Shown one piece after another: positions 34,445 through 47,315 of a DNA stretch of 64,000 bases. The notes under the pieces are model-generated. The model made no database searches and was not told the origin of the DNA. It saw nothing but the letters and a program-made list of their open reading frames with translations. Numbering within the stretch: the first letter of the stretch is position 1; each line of letters starts with the position of its first letter. The stretch lies in contig CM033393.1 of NCBI GenBank assembly GCA_019426215.1, forward strand, positions 4,560,046 to 4,624,045, written 5' to 3'. The stretch comes from Buddleja alternifolia. Lineage: Eukaryota > Streptophyta > Magnoliopsida > Lamiales > Scrophulariaceae. The position numbers and the translations under genes are program-made.

Positions 34445-36403
34445 CTGTAGTTCCAATTCAAAACATGGACCCAATTTTTATCAATGTATCTTTGGGTCCT
34501 ACTCCTGAAACTATCATCCGCATCATGAAGTAACTTAATATCCTTGAATAAAACTACCAGTTTTTACCTCTTGGATCGTCTATGTCTATTCCTGTTATCC
34601 TCCAACTAGTCTCACTGCTCAACTCACCTACAGCTGGAAGGAAGGAATGAAACAAAATACGTAAGCAAAGGCTTAGTGAGTGCGAGTGCTTGTCTGCAAG
34701 TTTCTCAAAATAGTTTTTAGACCCAAATGATAAATTAGTGAGGGAAAAACAATAAGGCCTTGTTTGTTTATGTTTTCAAATTCCATTTTCAATATTCTGA
34801 ATCACAAAATTCTAAAAATCTATAACACAAACCATTTTCATTTAAATTCTACTTAACTTTTTCAATTCCCCATATAACTACCTATCACTCACTATATCAA
34901 TCATTTCACACATTTATCAATCAACATCATTTCCTCCAATCATTACTTTTCTATTCAATCTTCCACTTTTACTATATATTAATAATAAATTTCAAATTTC
35001 AAAATATATTAATATTAAATTAACTTTATATATTTATCTATCTTATTCTATTATTTATTTATTCATATAATCATTACACAAATAACTAACTCAATTATTT
35101 AACTCATATTTTACAAATTTCAACTACTATTTAAAAACATAAACAAACACAACACACATCACATCAATTCTCATACGAATCCATGTAGTACGCATTTCCC
35201 GAGAAATTTTCAGAATTTCATCTCAAAAACATAAACAAACAGAGCCTAATAGTTTTTGTTGATTTTCAAAAGATCATTGAAATCCTAAATAAGAAAAGCA
35301 ATTTGTGATCATAGTAACAATTAAGCAATAGCTAGTATGAGACAAAGGTCTTAGTATATGCACGATGAGGTTTTGTCAACTATCATTGTCAACTATCATT
35401 GAAAACATGCTTGAAAAAAATTACGTTCATTATAAAGCTGGAACGATTGGTGGCATGATATTTAAGTTTCAAAACATGCATTTTAAAAAGCATGTAGTTC
35501 AATGCAAGTATCACGTACAAGACATGTTTAAGTAACATGTACAACACATGTTTATATAACACGTACAAGACACGCTTAAGCAGTAGGGAGCCATGTTAGC
35601 AATACCATCGCATCCGATGATTTACCCACAGCACTTTGGGTCCCGCTGCTTCTTCCTTATCACCCCTGAACACGCGGCTTAAAAGCCATCACCTTATACC
35701 TCCCCACGCAGGCTCGCGATGCCCGATTTGGTCATATCCGGAGTATGCCACACGATAAATGACCCATGCACCTTCAGATGACTCCGTCCTAGGTGCATGG
35801 ATCTGGACGTGAATAACGGGAAATGTTTAAGATCGCAAGCCCATGCTTGACCGGCCGAACCCTGCCCTATCCATCGCCCGACCTTGGGCCCAACACAACC
35901 ACGTCAGATGCAACACATCACAAGAACACCATCACGGCAAATGATCACAATACAAGACCAATGATGGAGTAATTTCACAAAAATCATAAAACCGATGTTT
36001 ATTTCGAAATCATTCTTGTATAAATTATGCATCTGAAATAAGTATGCAATCACGTATGTCACGAATGATGCAATGAAGCATTTTAGTTCACGATGAAATA
36101 TTTAATCGAACAAATAGTTTTTCAGAATTTCCTTAAAAGAATGTTTTCCTCAAATTCATTTTCACAAAACATGCCTGAAAAGTTACTTTTGCAAGATACG
36201 TGTTTGAAAACATTCATGCAGGTAATAGTTGGTGCCAAGAATTGGTGAATGTAAAATGAGTCCTGAATTTGATTTGAAAGTGTTGAAACTCATTTTCATG
36301 TCAAGTATTCAAAGCATGTTGAAAGTACATATATATATATATATATGACGTATTCCTTCCAGTTTTGAAAGACATATAACTATAATTTTGAGAGGCAACT
36401 CAC
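34445..36403 (-). repeat. Left arm of the 1.45-kb inverted repeat
   Basis: Reverse complement of 43374-44815. Recognisable by CATGGACCCAATTTTTAT, the GC-rich CGATGCCCGATTTGGTCAT segment and a (TA)n tract at the far end. Interrupted by a Tourist-like MITE. Similarity is roughly 93-95% by eye. Confidence 0.85.
34756..35246. mobile_element. Tourist-like (PIF/Harbinger) MITE, 491 bp
   Basis: Left end GGCCTTGTTTGTTTATGTTT, inverted right end GGCTCTGTTTGTTTATGTTT. Flanked by TAA (34753-34755 and 35247-35249). The right arm of the surrounding inverted repeat lacks it and reads straight through, giving an empty-site control. Confidence 0.9.
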
Positions 36404-37502
36404 AAATGTCTTATCGGTATCTTCTTGATTGGTTCGTGATGATTGTTGATTCCTAAATATTCTGATCGGTTCAATATCTCGTGATTCCCAACGTTATCCT
36501 TTTCATGTCTATGGTATATGTTTTACCTCGAAATATTCTTCGGCCTAATCGTTGTCAATTTCCGCAAGTCTTATCGCATGAATATCAAATCAATATCTTT
36601 CTTAACATGTTGAAACCATTGTATTCCTTGTTTCCATTCCGTCGGCTAAAGGAGCTAAGTGCTATGCGGGACAAAGTGCCACGCGACGGTGGGGGCCACC
36701 TATTGAACCCGTAGGAGCCACCACTAGAATCTTAATGTCCGGCATCCATCAGCGATATGTCCTCTTCTTGATTAAAGCTTTGACTCGTAAAAGGCAGAGT
36801 GAAGGGAGCTAAGTGCTATGCAGGACAAAGTGCCACGCGACAATGGGGGCCACCTCTTGAACCCGTAGGAGCCACCTCTAGAATCCTGACACCTGGAAGT
36901 TTCGCAGACTGAAGGGAGCTAAGTGCTATACGGGACAAAGTGCCACGCGACGGCGGGGGCCACCTCTTGAACCAGTAGGAGCCACCACTAGAATCCTGAC
37001 ACTTGCAATTCTCAAAGGGTGTGAAGTCTCCCGCTGGTATGGGACAGTTGGGAGACGGATCACGATCACATGATATGATTACTAAAGTATATGAGTTATT
37101 CATTTTGGTTTTGTTGTATGTATCGTGATTGATATTCATCCTTCTGATAGTTTATTTTCTCCAATGATTTGCTCGTTAAGTGTAATCTTGTTCCTCCCGT
37201 AATATTCCGTTGCAGATTCCTTTTAAAGATAAAGGTAAAGCAATCCGTAACCTACCTCACTGAGTCATTCGGACTCACCCCTCCCTTTTTCTTCCTTTTC
37301 AGATAAGCTTAGTGTGTTGGATACGAAGGGAGAAATGAGGAGTAAAGGAAGCATTAGTTCATTGCTATTAGAGAAAGTGTTGCTTTGGGATGTATGATTG
37401 GGTATGTATATGTTTTGGCTTGGAGACCTGTAATTGACAGAGTTGTTGTTGAATTATGTAAGACTGATGAAGGATGTATGGTTAGTTTAGTTGGAATGAA
37501 AA
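36404..37502. other. Unique core of the LTR block with GC-rich tandem repeat
   Basis: Contains three ~81-bp copies starting GGAGCTAAGTGCTAT at 36651, 36805 and 36915, each with CAAAGTGCCACGCGAC and GGGGGCCACCT. Downstream is the segment CCGTAACCTACCTCACTGAG, a string familiar from Tekay-type LTRs. No gene. Confidence 0.7.
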
Positions 37503-38040
37503 TACCCCTTGATGCTTTCAAGAAACAACACCTCACCCATTCTTTGAGTATTGAGCCCTCTCTCACCTTTTAAGATCAGGAATATTGACTCAACAACCAT
37601 CCGCAATTTGATCCTTGTTACATCATATAAGTTGTGCAATTTCTAATTGAATTGCTAATTTCTAATCTTGTACACATACTGAATGACCTTTTCTTGCAAT
37701 CCTTCTCAGTTCTTCAATTCCCATCCCGAAATCATTCATTCGCATTTTAGATTTATTTATCCAATCTATTTATCTATTTGAGATTGTTTGTATCCACTTT
37801 TGACCAATAAATTATTCTTTGAGGGCGGTTCAATTTTATCATAAAATCGTCGTCTTAAATCAAAATTTTATTCTACTCCTAATGTTGTCCCCTTCTAATC
37901 CTCTTTAATAGACATTTCACTTGCTCATCCATCTTTTATTCGAAGATTATGTTTGAAGTTTATTATAAGATTCGAATAATTGATAATCTTTTGTGAAATC
38001 TTGAATTTGTAGCCATATCATTTTAAACAGATCTTTCTTG
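37503..38040 (+). repeat. Broken copy of the 1.8-kb unit
   Basis: 37503-37592 duplicates the CCCCTTGATGCTTTCAAG..ATTGACTCA part of the unit. 37867-38040 duplicates its last ~170 bp (ATTCTACTCC..TTTCTTG). Between them lie about 270 bp of unrelated sequence. Confidence 0.75.
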
Positions 38041-38646
38041 GAGGAAACACTTGCTCAAGTTTATAATTAACCATCTCATTCAGCTCCTTGTAAGTCACGC
38101 TGGCTGGACAGAATATAACAAGCATGCATAGCTCTTGGTTCTAATGACAAATGTGGCAAGGTAATAGTGAGGACACCTAACCCCTTGATGCTTTCAAGAA
38201 ACAACACCTCACCCATTCTTTGAGTATTGAGCCCTCTCTCACCTTTTAAGATCAGGAATATTGACTCATTGTTTTTGCTGAAGAAAACAGAGGAACCTCC
38301 CTAGACATCTCTCTCCAACTTAAGAGAATAAGAAAAACGCAGATTGCGCAGTGTTGGAAGATCTCCGATTTGTAGGCTCAAACAATATCCAAATTTAGTG
38401 TAATTGGTCTTAATTTCTTCCTAAGAGATATAGGAAGAATACGGTTGTTTTGGTTTCTACACAGAAGTTCGTAATTGGTCACAAAGGTCGTCCAACCGTG
38501 ACCCTTTCGCACAGAGACAAAATCTGCTGCTGGGGAAATTTTGGCAAGCTATGGATTGGAAGTGGGTTAATTCATCTCTCTCAGTGTTAGGTATCAAATC
38601 CTCTCATCTCTAGTGATATATTAAGCATACTTAATTGATGGGTTAT

Positions 38647-40571
38647 TGATAAGAAGTGTTTTTACGTGTTTTTAAGCCCGTAGTTCTTATGATTTGGATT
38701 CACTTATTGCCTAAATCATGTCACATTTGCATTTAATAGGTGTGTTAAGTGAATACAGGTAATAAATGAGAGTACATGAAGAAAAGGGAAGAAAAGAAAT
38801 GTACAAAACAAGTTCAAACATGTTTTTCAACACCTAGGCGGTTTATGCATCTCCTATCACATTCGAGCGATATTTCCGTACATTTTGAGACCGAATTAGA
38901 CAAAGTTTCCTTCTACAAAATTTTAGATTTATGTCTTAGCTTCAAATGGGAACTTGAAACATCCAAATCGAAGGTCTATAGAGAGAATTGTGAAGGAAAT
39001 ACGATTGCTGCGCCGAACAGAGAAGTACATGTGCCAGGATACGCCCCAACGCCCTCCTAGTCATGCCTAGGCATGGATAGTCCGAATGTTACTCCTTTTC
39101 AGTCTAAATTCCAGCATTATATGATGGGTAAGAATCACTTTTGGCCATAATTCAGCACATGTGTTGAGGGGTTGTCATAAGTGTGTTTCTTGGTAGATTT
39201 ACTTTATGGGCGCCAAATCAGAAACAACCTCCATGTTGAAACGTAATTTAGGTATACTTAGAAACCGAATTGGACAAAATGTCCTTCTGGAAAGTTGTAG
39301 ATCTATGTTTTATCTGCACATGGAGACTTGAATCATCCAATTCGGAGATCTGTGGAGAAGATTATGAGGAAAATACTAAGACTGCGCTGAAAAGCAAGAA
39401 AATGGCAGCATGCATGTGTTTTGTTGAAGTTTTCACATGGTTATGCTTGGTGGAATGCTTAAGGGCCGAAAGTTCAGTATTTTTTAGCTGGTTGGAATCT
39501 TAAAAGCCAAACTTTAAGTATCACCTTAGGTGGAATTCTCATTGGTGAACTTTAATGGGAATTCTTAATGCATACTTTAGTGGAATTTTGGCTATAAAAG
39601 GAGGGGGAACCCATACTCTTCATTATTCACTATCAATTTCAGATTCTTGGAGGAGAGGGGGGCAGCCCCTAATCTGATTTCTCCACCATTCATCACCATT
39701 CTTCATCACTCTTGGAGGGGAAAACTATAGGAAGGAAAAGAGCTTGGGGATTGAAGGCTCAACTTCAAGATCCATCATCATTCACCATTTAGGGAGTTTT
39801 TAAGAGCTTTTCATTTCATTGATGTTTATGAATATTCCTCTTATGTCTTTTATGCTTTCAATTATGAACTAAATTCGTAAGACTAGGGCCATGCAAGGCC
39901 AAATTGTGATATATGCTTACAATAGATGATTGTTGAGGTTGTTCTTATATTGTTATGTGATGTGAATTGTGTTTTTGTCTATCTTGCATATACTTGATCA
40001 CTATATGTTAGAATCTTATGCCTAGGTTAATATTTCGGGAGAAAATTGACTTAGGGTGCAAGAAATTCACATCATGACCCGCAACTAATGAGGAATTGCC
40101 CTAGACATAGGTAAAGATTCCCGGGTGAAGTCGTTCGATTCAAATCGAGTGAACTCTAGTACACTAATGCATGTTTAGTGGTTAGATTTCCGGATAGGGA
40201 TATTTGGGAAATCACGATCTAAGTATAGGAGTTTATACGCGAGACATCGGTTATTCTCTACCTTAGGAGTTTTCACCATAACAATATAAGAGTAATTCTA
40301 CAACAAGAGCCTTTATAAGTATATTTGATCAATTTGGACCTAGCATGTGCCTTAGTCTCCCTTTATACTTGGTTTTAAATCATTTGCATAACCTTTTTCT
40401 TATTGTACACGTTTTTACATTTAAGTTACTTTTATTGTAGTTGTTTTTTTGTATAAAATCATAAACTAGAATTCAAGTCTCCGTGGTTCGACAACCCGGA
40501 CTTTTAGTCCACTTATTACTACACATGACTAGTGCACTTGCTACAATAGCACGTTAGGTTTTAGCGTGTCA
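38647..40571 (+). mobile_element. Athila/Tat-like solo LTR, 1925 bp
   Basis: Starts TGATAAGAAGTG and ends TTTTAGCGTGTCA, flanked by GTTAT (38642-38646 and 40572-40576). Copies 1 and 3 of the host unit show the empty site GGGTTATTGACTTG. TATAAAAG at 39593 gives plus orientation. The 3' part (CTCCGTGGTTCGACAACCCG.., AGTGCACTTGCTACAA) resembles the LTR ends of plant Athila/Tat gypsy elements; no internal sequence is present to confirm it. A ~120-bp diverged duplication lies at 38888-39005 and 39259-39376. Confidence 0.82.
39593..39600 (+). promoter_or_regulatory. TATA box of the solo LTR
   Basis: TATAAAAG in GGCTATAAAAGGAGGGGG, midway through the LTR, with AGATTCTTGGAGGAGAG some 45 bp downstream in the expected transcript start zone. 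Confidence 0.6.
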
Positions 40572-41785
40572 GTTATTGACTTGATAGTTAGATTCTTGCG
40601 TGCACGACGTGAGTGTGAAGGTTGGGTTGAAATTATGGTTGTATGTGTGAATAGGTGTAGGATCTGACTAAATTCTTGTATACCCATGGACATATATTGT
40701 ATTTCAAGCTTCATTGAGTAATTGCATGTCAAATTTAATAAGTTTCTAAAAAGTATTTAGGACATGCATGATTGTTTTGTCATGAAAATAAAATGAGCTC
40801 AATTTCAGTTTTTGCATGTGTGTTCTACAATGTATTTGAAGATCCAATTGAATGAAATTTGAAGCCAAAATATTTTTCAATAAACTTTGTTGTGTTTATA
40901 GAAAAATCGTGGAGTTTGGAAATATTTGGAGTTTTGGTGAATTTTATAAAAATTGGCAAACCACTGCTGCCAGGGAATTACTTATTTACAGATATGCTTT
41001 GTTATAAGCTAAAATTTTTGTATCTACAGATTTTATTTGGCTTCCAAAATATTTATGATCCATTTTGAGTGTCTTGTGAGCATGTCCTATAAATGTTGGA
41101 GCTTTCTGATGAACAGGAGATTTTATACAAATTTTCGAAGTGTATCCTGCCTGTGTAAAAACAACTTCTGCTTGGCTGGGTTTTGGTGGATGAAATACCT
41201 ACTTACAAATCTAGTTTACCTTTGAAACTTTTACCTGAACTTTTTCAGTAAGTCTTGGGTGTTTCTGAAAAATTTCAAAAGTAAAATCATGTTCTATGAA
41301 TTTTAATAAATTTTAAACCAAAACCGCGCAGATTTATTTTCTTAGTGTTTTGTCAATCTTTGAATATAATGAAGTTAAGCATAGTTTGGGATAATAATAT
41401 TTTGTGCATGTTCATGTCGTTCATAGGACCGCATAGGATTTTTCGAGTAGATTATTAAGACGAGTGTTAGAGAATAGGATTTCTAATATAATCCTTGGAT
41501 TAACAGGTGGTGTTAGTAAACCGCTCGAGGACGCCGCTGAATAACTTGGAAGTTAGTGTGAGTTGCCTCTCAAAATTATAGTTATATGTCTTTCAAAACT
41601 GGAAGGAATACGTCATTCTACTCCTAATGTTGTCCCCTTCTAATCCTCTTTAATAGACATTTCACTTGCTCATCCATCTTTTATTCGAAGATTATGTTTG
41701 AAGTTTATTATAATATTCGAATAATTGATAATCTTTTGTGAAATCTTGAATTTGTAGCCATATCATTTTAAACTGATCTTTCTTG

Positions 41786-43424
41786 GAGGAAACACTTGCT
41801 TCAAGTTTATAATTAACCATCTCATTCAGCTCCTTGTAAGTCACGCTGGCTGGACAGAATATAACAAGCATGCATAGCTCTTGGTTCTAATGACAAATGT
41901 GGCAAGGTAATAGTGAGGACACCTAACCCCTTGATGCTTTCAAGAAACAACACCTCACCCATTCTTTGAGTATTGAGCCCTCTCTCACCTTTTAAGATCA
42001 GGAATATTGACTCATTGTTTTTGCTGAAGAAAACAGAGGAACCTCCCTAGACATCTCTCTCCAACTTAAGAGAATAAGAAAAACGCAGATTGCGCAGTGT
42101 TGGGAGATCTCCGATTTGTAGGCTCAAACAATATCCAAATTTAGTGTAATTGATCTTAATTTCTTCCTAAGAGATATAGGAAGAATACGGTTGTTTTGGT
42201 TTCTACACAAAAGTTCGTAATTGGTCACAAAGGTCGTCCAACCGTGACCCTTTTGCACAGAGACAAAATCTGCTGCTGGGGAAATTTTGGCAAGCTATGG
42301 ATTGGAAGTGGGTTAATTCATCTCTCTCAGTGTTAGGTATCAAATCCTCACATCTCTAGTGATATATTAAGCATACTTAATTGATGGGTTATTGACTTGA
42401 TAGTTAGATTCTTGCATGCACGACGTGAGTGTGAAGGTTGGGTTGAAATTATGGTTGTATGTGTGAATAGGTGTAGGATCTGACTAAATTCTTGTATACC
42501 CATGGATATATATTGTATTTCAAGCTTCATTGAGTAATTGCATGTCAAATTTAATAAGTTTCTAAAAAGTATTTAGGACATGCATGATTGTTTTGTCATG
42601 AAAATAAAATGAGCTCAATTTCAGTTTTTGCATGTGTGTTCTACAATGTATTTGAAGATCCAATTGAATGTAATTTGAAGCCAAAATATTTTTCAATAAA
42701 CTTTGTTGTGTTTATAGAAAAATCGTGGAGTTTGGAAATATTTGGAGTTTTGGTGAATTTTATAAAAATTGGCAAACCACTGCTGCCAGGGAATTACTTA
42801 TTTACAGATATGCTTTGTTATAAGCTGAAATTTTTGTATCTACAGATTTTATTTGGCTTCCAAAATATTTCTGATCCATTTTGAGTGTCTTGTGAGCATG
42901 TCCTATAAATGTTGGAGCTTTCTGATGAACAGGAGATTTTATACAAATTTTCGAAATGTATCCTGCCTGTGTAAAAACAACTTCTGCTTGGCTGGGTTTT
43001 GGTGGATGAAACACCTACTTACAAATCTAGTTTACCTTTGAAACTTTTACCTGAACTTTTTCAGTACGTCTTGGGTGTTTCTGAAAAATGTCAAAAGTAA
43101 AATCATGTTCTATGAATTTTAATAAATTTTAAACCAAAACCGCGCAGATTTATTTTCTTAGTGTTTTGTCAATCTTTGAATATAATGAAGTTAAGCATAG
43201 TTTGGGATAATAATATTTTGTGCATGTTCATGTCGTTCATAGGACCGCATAGGCTTTTTCGAGTAGATTATTAAGACGAGTGTTAGAGAATAGGATTTCT
43301 AATATAATCCTTGTATTAACAGGTGGTGTTAGTAAACCGCTCGAGGACGACGCTGAATAACTTGGAAGTTAGTGTGAGTTGCCTCTCAAGATTATAATTA
43401 TATGTCTTTCAAAACTGGAAGGAA
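41786..43424 (+). repeat. 1.8-kb unit, copy 3
   Basis: Colinear with copies 1 and 2 to CTGGAAGGAACACGTC. It then continues into the right inverted arm without the ~170-bp tail. This is probably the ancestral LTR arrangement. Confidence 0.85.
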
Positions 43425-44815
43425 CACGTCGTGTATATATATATATATATATACTTTCGTCATGCTTTGAATACTTGACCTAAAATGAGTTTCAACACTT
43501 TCAAATCAAATCAAGGACTCATTTTATATTCACCAATTCTTGGCACCAACTATTACCTGCATGAATGTTTTCAAACACGTATCTTGCAAAAGTAACTTTT
43601 CAGGCATGTTTTGTGAAAATGAATTCGAGGAAAACATTCTTTTAAGGAAAGTTTGAAAAACTATTCGCTCGATTGAATATTTCATCGTGAGCTAAAATGC
43701 TTCATTGCATCATTCGTGACATACGTGATTGCATACTTATTTCGGATGCATAATTTTTACAAGAATGATTTCAAATAAACATCGATTTTATGATTTTCGT
43801 GAGATTACTCCATCATTGGTCTTGTATCGTGATCATTTGTCGTGATGGTGTTCTTGTGACGTGTTGCGTCTGACGTGGTTGTGTTGGGCCCAAGGTCGGG
43901 CGATGGATAGGGCAGGGTTCGGCTGGTCAAGCATGGGCTTGCGGTCTTAAACAGTTCCCGCTATCCACGTCCAGATCCATGCACCTAGGACGGAGTGCTC
44001 TGAGGGTGCATGGGTCATTTATCATGTAGCATACTCCAGATATGACCAAATCGGGCATCGCGAGCCTGCGTGGGGAGGTATAAGGTGATGGCTTTTAAGC
44101 CGCGTGTTCAGGGGTGATAAGGAAGAAGCAGCGGGACCCAAAGTGCTATGGGTAAATCATCGGACGCGATGGTATTTCTAACATGGCCCCCTACTGCTTA
44201 AGCGTGACGTGTACATGTTACTTAAACATGTCTTGTACGTGATACTTGCATTGAACTGCATGCCTTTTAAAATGCATGTTTTGAAACTTAAATATCATGC
44301 CACCAATTGTTCCAGCTTTATCATGAACATAATTTTTTCCAATCATGTTTTCAATGATATTTGACAAAACCTCATCGTGCATATACTAAGACCTTTGTCT
44401 CATACTAGCTATTGCTTAATTGTTACTATGATCACAAATTGCTTTTCTTATTTAGGATTTCAATGATCCTTTGAAAATCAACAAAAGAAAAACTATTATT
44501 GTTTTTCCCTCACTAATTTATCATTTGGGTCTAAAAACTATTTTAAGCAACTTGCACACAAACACTGGCACTCACTAAGCCTTTGTTTACGTATTTTGTT
44601 TCATTCCTTCCTTCCAGCTGTAGGTGAGTTGAGCAGTGAGACTAGCTTGGAGGATAACATGAATAGACATAGACAATCCAAGAGGTAAAAAAAAAAATTT
44701 GATAGTTTTAGTCTAGGATATTAAGTTACTTCATGATGCGGTTGATAGTTTCAGGACTAGGACCCTAAGATACATTAATAAAAATTGGGTCCATGTTTTG
44801 AATTAGAACTACAGC
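43374..44815 (+). repeat. Right arm of the 1.45-kb inverted repeat
   Basis: Complement of 34445-36403 without the MITE. Ends 58 bp before the LTR terminus GGGGCGTGACA. Confidence 0.85.
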
Positions 44816-44878
44816 TACGATAGACTTATGTATTCAAGTTGGGTCTTTTATGACCAAATTTTGGGGCGTGACACCCCT

Positions 44879-45867
44879 AGCACTTGATTGTCGTCTCTCC
44901 ACTATTTACTTCTTTGCTAATCATTTTATATAATTTTTGAAGTGAAGAATTGGATTAGGTTCTCGTGATGCTCACTGCTTAACTACTAGTATTTTGTGTA
45001 AAGAATTGGAATCGTTCCCTAAGAAATTCACTACCTAATTGCTGCAACTTAAAATCTTTATACCTATATTTTGTCATAAACTCCTGTGTGAGAGTAGTAG
45101 GAGTGTTTCTTCTTTGAGCATGAAACTCTTGTTTTGTGGGTTGAACTTTTTGTTTTTGTTTCTAAAGACCCATAACAGAGCAATTGCATATGATGATATG
45201 AATCTCAAAGCTCTCTTAGTAAAGGTGGAGAATCAGGAATATTCTTTAGGACCTTATGAATCTTTAAGTTTTTATGTAACTAGTAGACCTTAATATCAAT
45301 TTAGATGTGATGACTTATCCATTTTTTGTAGTAACTTATATAATTTCCTAATTTCAAAAATAATATATTATAAGTTATTTATAAAAAAAATAAGATCAAA
45401 AAATGGAAAAGTAAAGAGCTAAATAACTGTTTGCATACAAATTTTCTGCAATCGAGTTTGGCGACTAAAAGTACCTTTTCCTTCACTTCCTTTTTTCTAT
45501 GAGAATGCATCATGGACTTATAATATTTTTAGTGCACTAATTGCTTGATCCTAAACATAACATGGACTTTGTTGTTCATTTTTTATAGACTTTTCTTGCT
45601 ATGTTTTATACAGAAACAGTGGTCCAAGATCTGGTGCAGGGGGTGAGGTCCTCATAATTGGCCTTGGGTGCAGGTACCTTTGCTTAACATCGATGTACAT
45701 ATGAACATTCATATTAAATTGGGATTACATAAACCATGGTCTGGGTTGGGTCATCCTTACTGCGATCAATAGTGTGCTTATGTCGCGAGTTTTAAAACTA
45801 TTGTTTTAGTTTTGAACCAAGCCATCTCTTCATTTTTCATACAACCTTCTTCTGTAACTTATTGGTT
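44879..45867 (+). other. CACTA interior, possible gene remnants
   Basis: The open frame 45039-45293 (84 codons) and a splice-bounded stretch near 45620-45680 (TTTTATACAG / GGTGCAG-GTACC) could be exons of a decayed element gene. I recognise no domain. Confidence 0.2.
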
Positions 45868-45876
45868 TTACTTTTG

Positions 45877-47315
45877 GGGAAAATTATTGTTTAGGGAATA
45901 GGAAGATTTCAAATTTATAAAAACACAACAATTCTTAACTAATTAGGGAGAAGGGATTCTTAAACTTTACAAATTACTAAAATGGTAAATTCAATGCAAA
46001 ATCATATTTGTATCACCTATTTCATCTTCTTTTTTTTGTTTTGTTTAATTATCCATATTCTTCACTTATTAATGTTTCGTTCATCACAAATGAAGTTTAA
46101 CTTTTTTTTGTCTTTACAAAGTTACCCAATAGATTTATCAAAAACTACAAGTAATATTTTATTATATGTTTGATACAAATTATTAAAATGATAAATTTCA
46201 ATGCAAAATCATTTTGTCTTACACACTTCATATGTTTCCTAGAAAAATACAAATTATCCACTCATCCAATTTTCTTTCATAACTAATTAAAGTTTATTTA
46301 ACTTCATTTGTACAAATTGACTCATCACATTGAATAAAAAGTGCAATATAAGTTGGAAAAAATTGTACAACACATCTAAAAATTCATAATAATTAAAAAT
46401 GATATTATATAAGTTTTTCTTTATAAATAAAGATTTTGTATTCGTGTAACACTATATTTTTTTATAACAACTGAATCGTCTATACCCTTGTAATTAAATG
46501 TCTTTAACTATATCCCTTGAACAATTTTTATTAAAATTACTCAATCATGATTTAATAATTATTTTTAATTAATAACCTTGATCTGAATAATTTTTTCACG
46601 CAACAAATCATGCAATTACAACTATGATCATACAAATGATCGTGAAGGATAAATGTGATAGAAAACTATGCAAATTTTGACATTATTCGTAAAGAATTGA
46701 TTAGAAAAAATTCATATAGGTGGTTCTTTCAATTAAGATACTATCCATGAAAAGATAATTACCTATGATAATTTGATGTATCATAGAGCTAATTGTTTTA
46801 ATTATTATTTTGTCATAATATGAATTATCATATGGTTTATCAAGTATCATTTTCCGAATTCATTTAAAATATTATAATTGCGTTGCTTGGTATACCATCT
46901 ATAATTTCTTAATCTCTTATTTCTTGTTATATGACCGCAATTTCTGAAGTTGTTACTTGTAAATAAAATTAAGAACTTTATCTAATGTAATTTTAATTAT
47001 CTTAAAGTATTTTTAAGTGTTGTACATTTGTTTCAGACATATAATAAAATATTACTTGCATTTTTAGATAAATCTATTGGGTAGCTTTGTAAGGAAAAAA
47101 AAACGTTAAACGTCATTTGTGATGAACGAAAAATTAATAAGTGAAGAATATGGATAATTAAAACAAATGAAATAGGTGACACAAATATGATTTTGCATTG
47201 AATTCACCATTTTAGTAATTTTTAAGGTTTAGGAATCCTTTCTCCCTAATTACTTAAGAATTATTATGTCTTTATAAATTTAAAATCTTCCTATTCATTC
47301 AACGATAATTTTCCC
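45877..47315. mobile_element. MULE-type foldback element, 1.44 kb
   Basis: Perfect 9-bp duplication TTACTTTTG at 45868-45876 and 47316-47324. Starts GGGAAAATTATTG and ends GATAATTTTCCC. The arms pair for about 280 bp (for example CAATGCAAAATCATATTTGT at about 45991 and its complement near 47190). A diverged third copy of part of the arm follows at about 46175-46300. No ORF of note. Confidence 0.88.

Larger units (their letters stand above)
38041..41785 (+). repeat. 1.8-kb unit, copy 2, split by a solo LTR
   Basis: Runs from GAGGAAACACTTGCTCAAG to CTGATCTTTCTTG. The solo LTR and its duplicated GTTAT account for 1930 of the bases; the rest (1815 bp) aligns with copies 1 and 3. Confidence 0.88.
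32294..44873 (+). mobile_element. Rearranged gypsy-like LTR block, 12.6 kb
   Basis: Starts TGTGACATCCGGG and ends TTGGGGCGTGACA. It is flanked by a perfect 5-bp duplication CCCCT (32289-32293 and 44874-44878), so its outer boundaries come from one LTR-type insertion. It lacks any gag or pol. Inside are two full and one partial copy of a 1.8-kb unit, a ~1.45-kb inverted repeat, a GC-rich tandem repeat, a Tourist-like MITE and a solo LTR. Start plus end would make a ~3.3-kb LTR of Tekay/Del type. I read the block as a solo LTR (or large non-coding element) that was later internally duplicated and inverted. It lies within the CACTA element. Confidence 0.65.
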
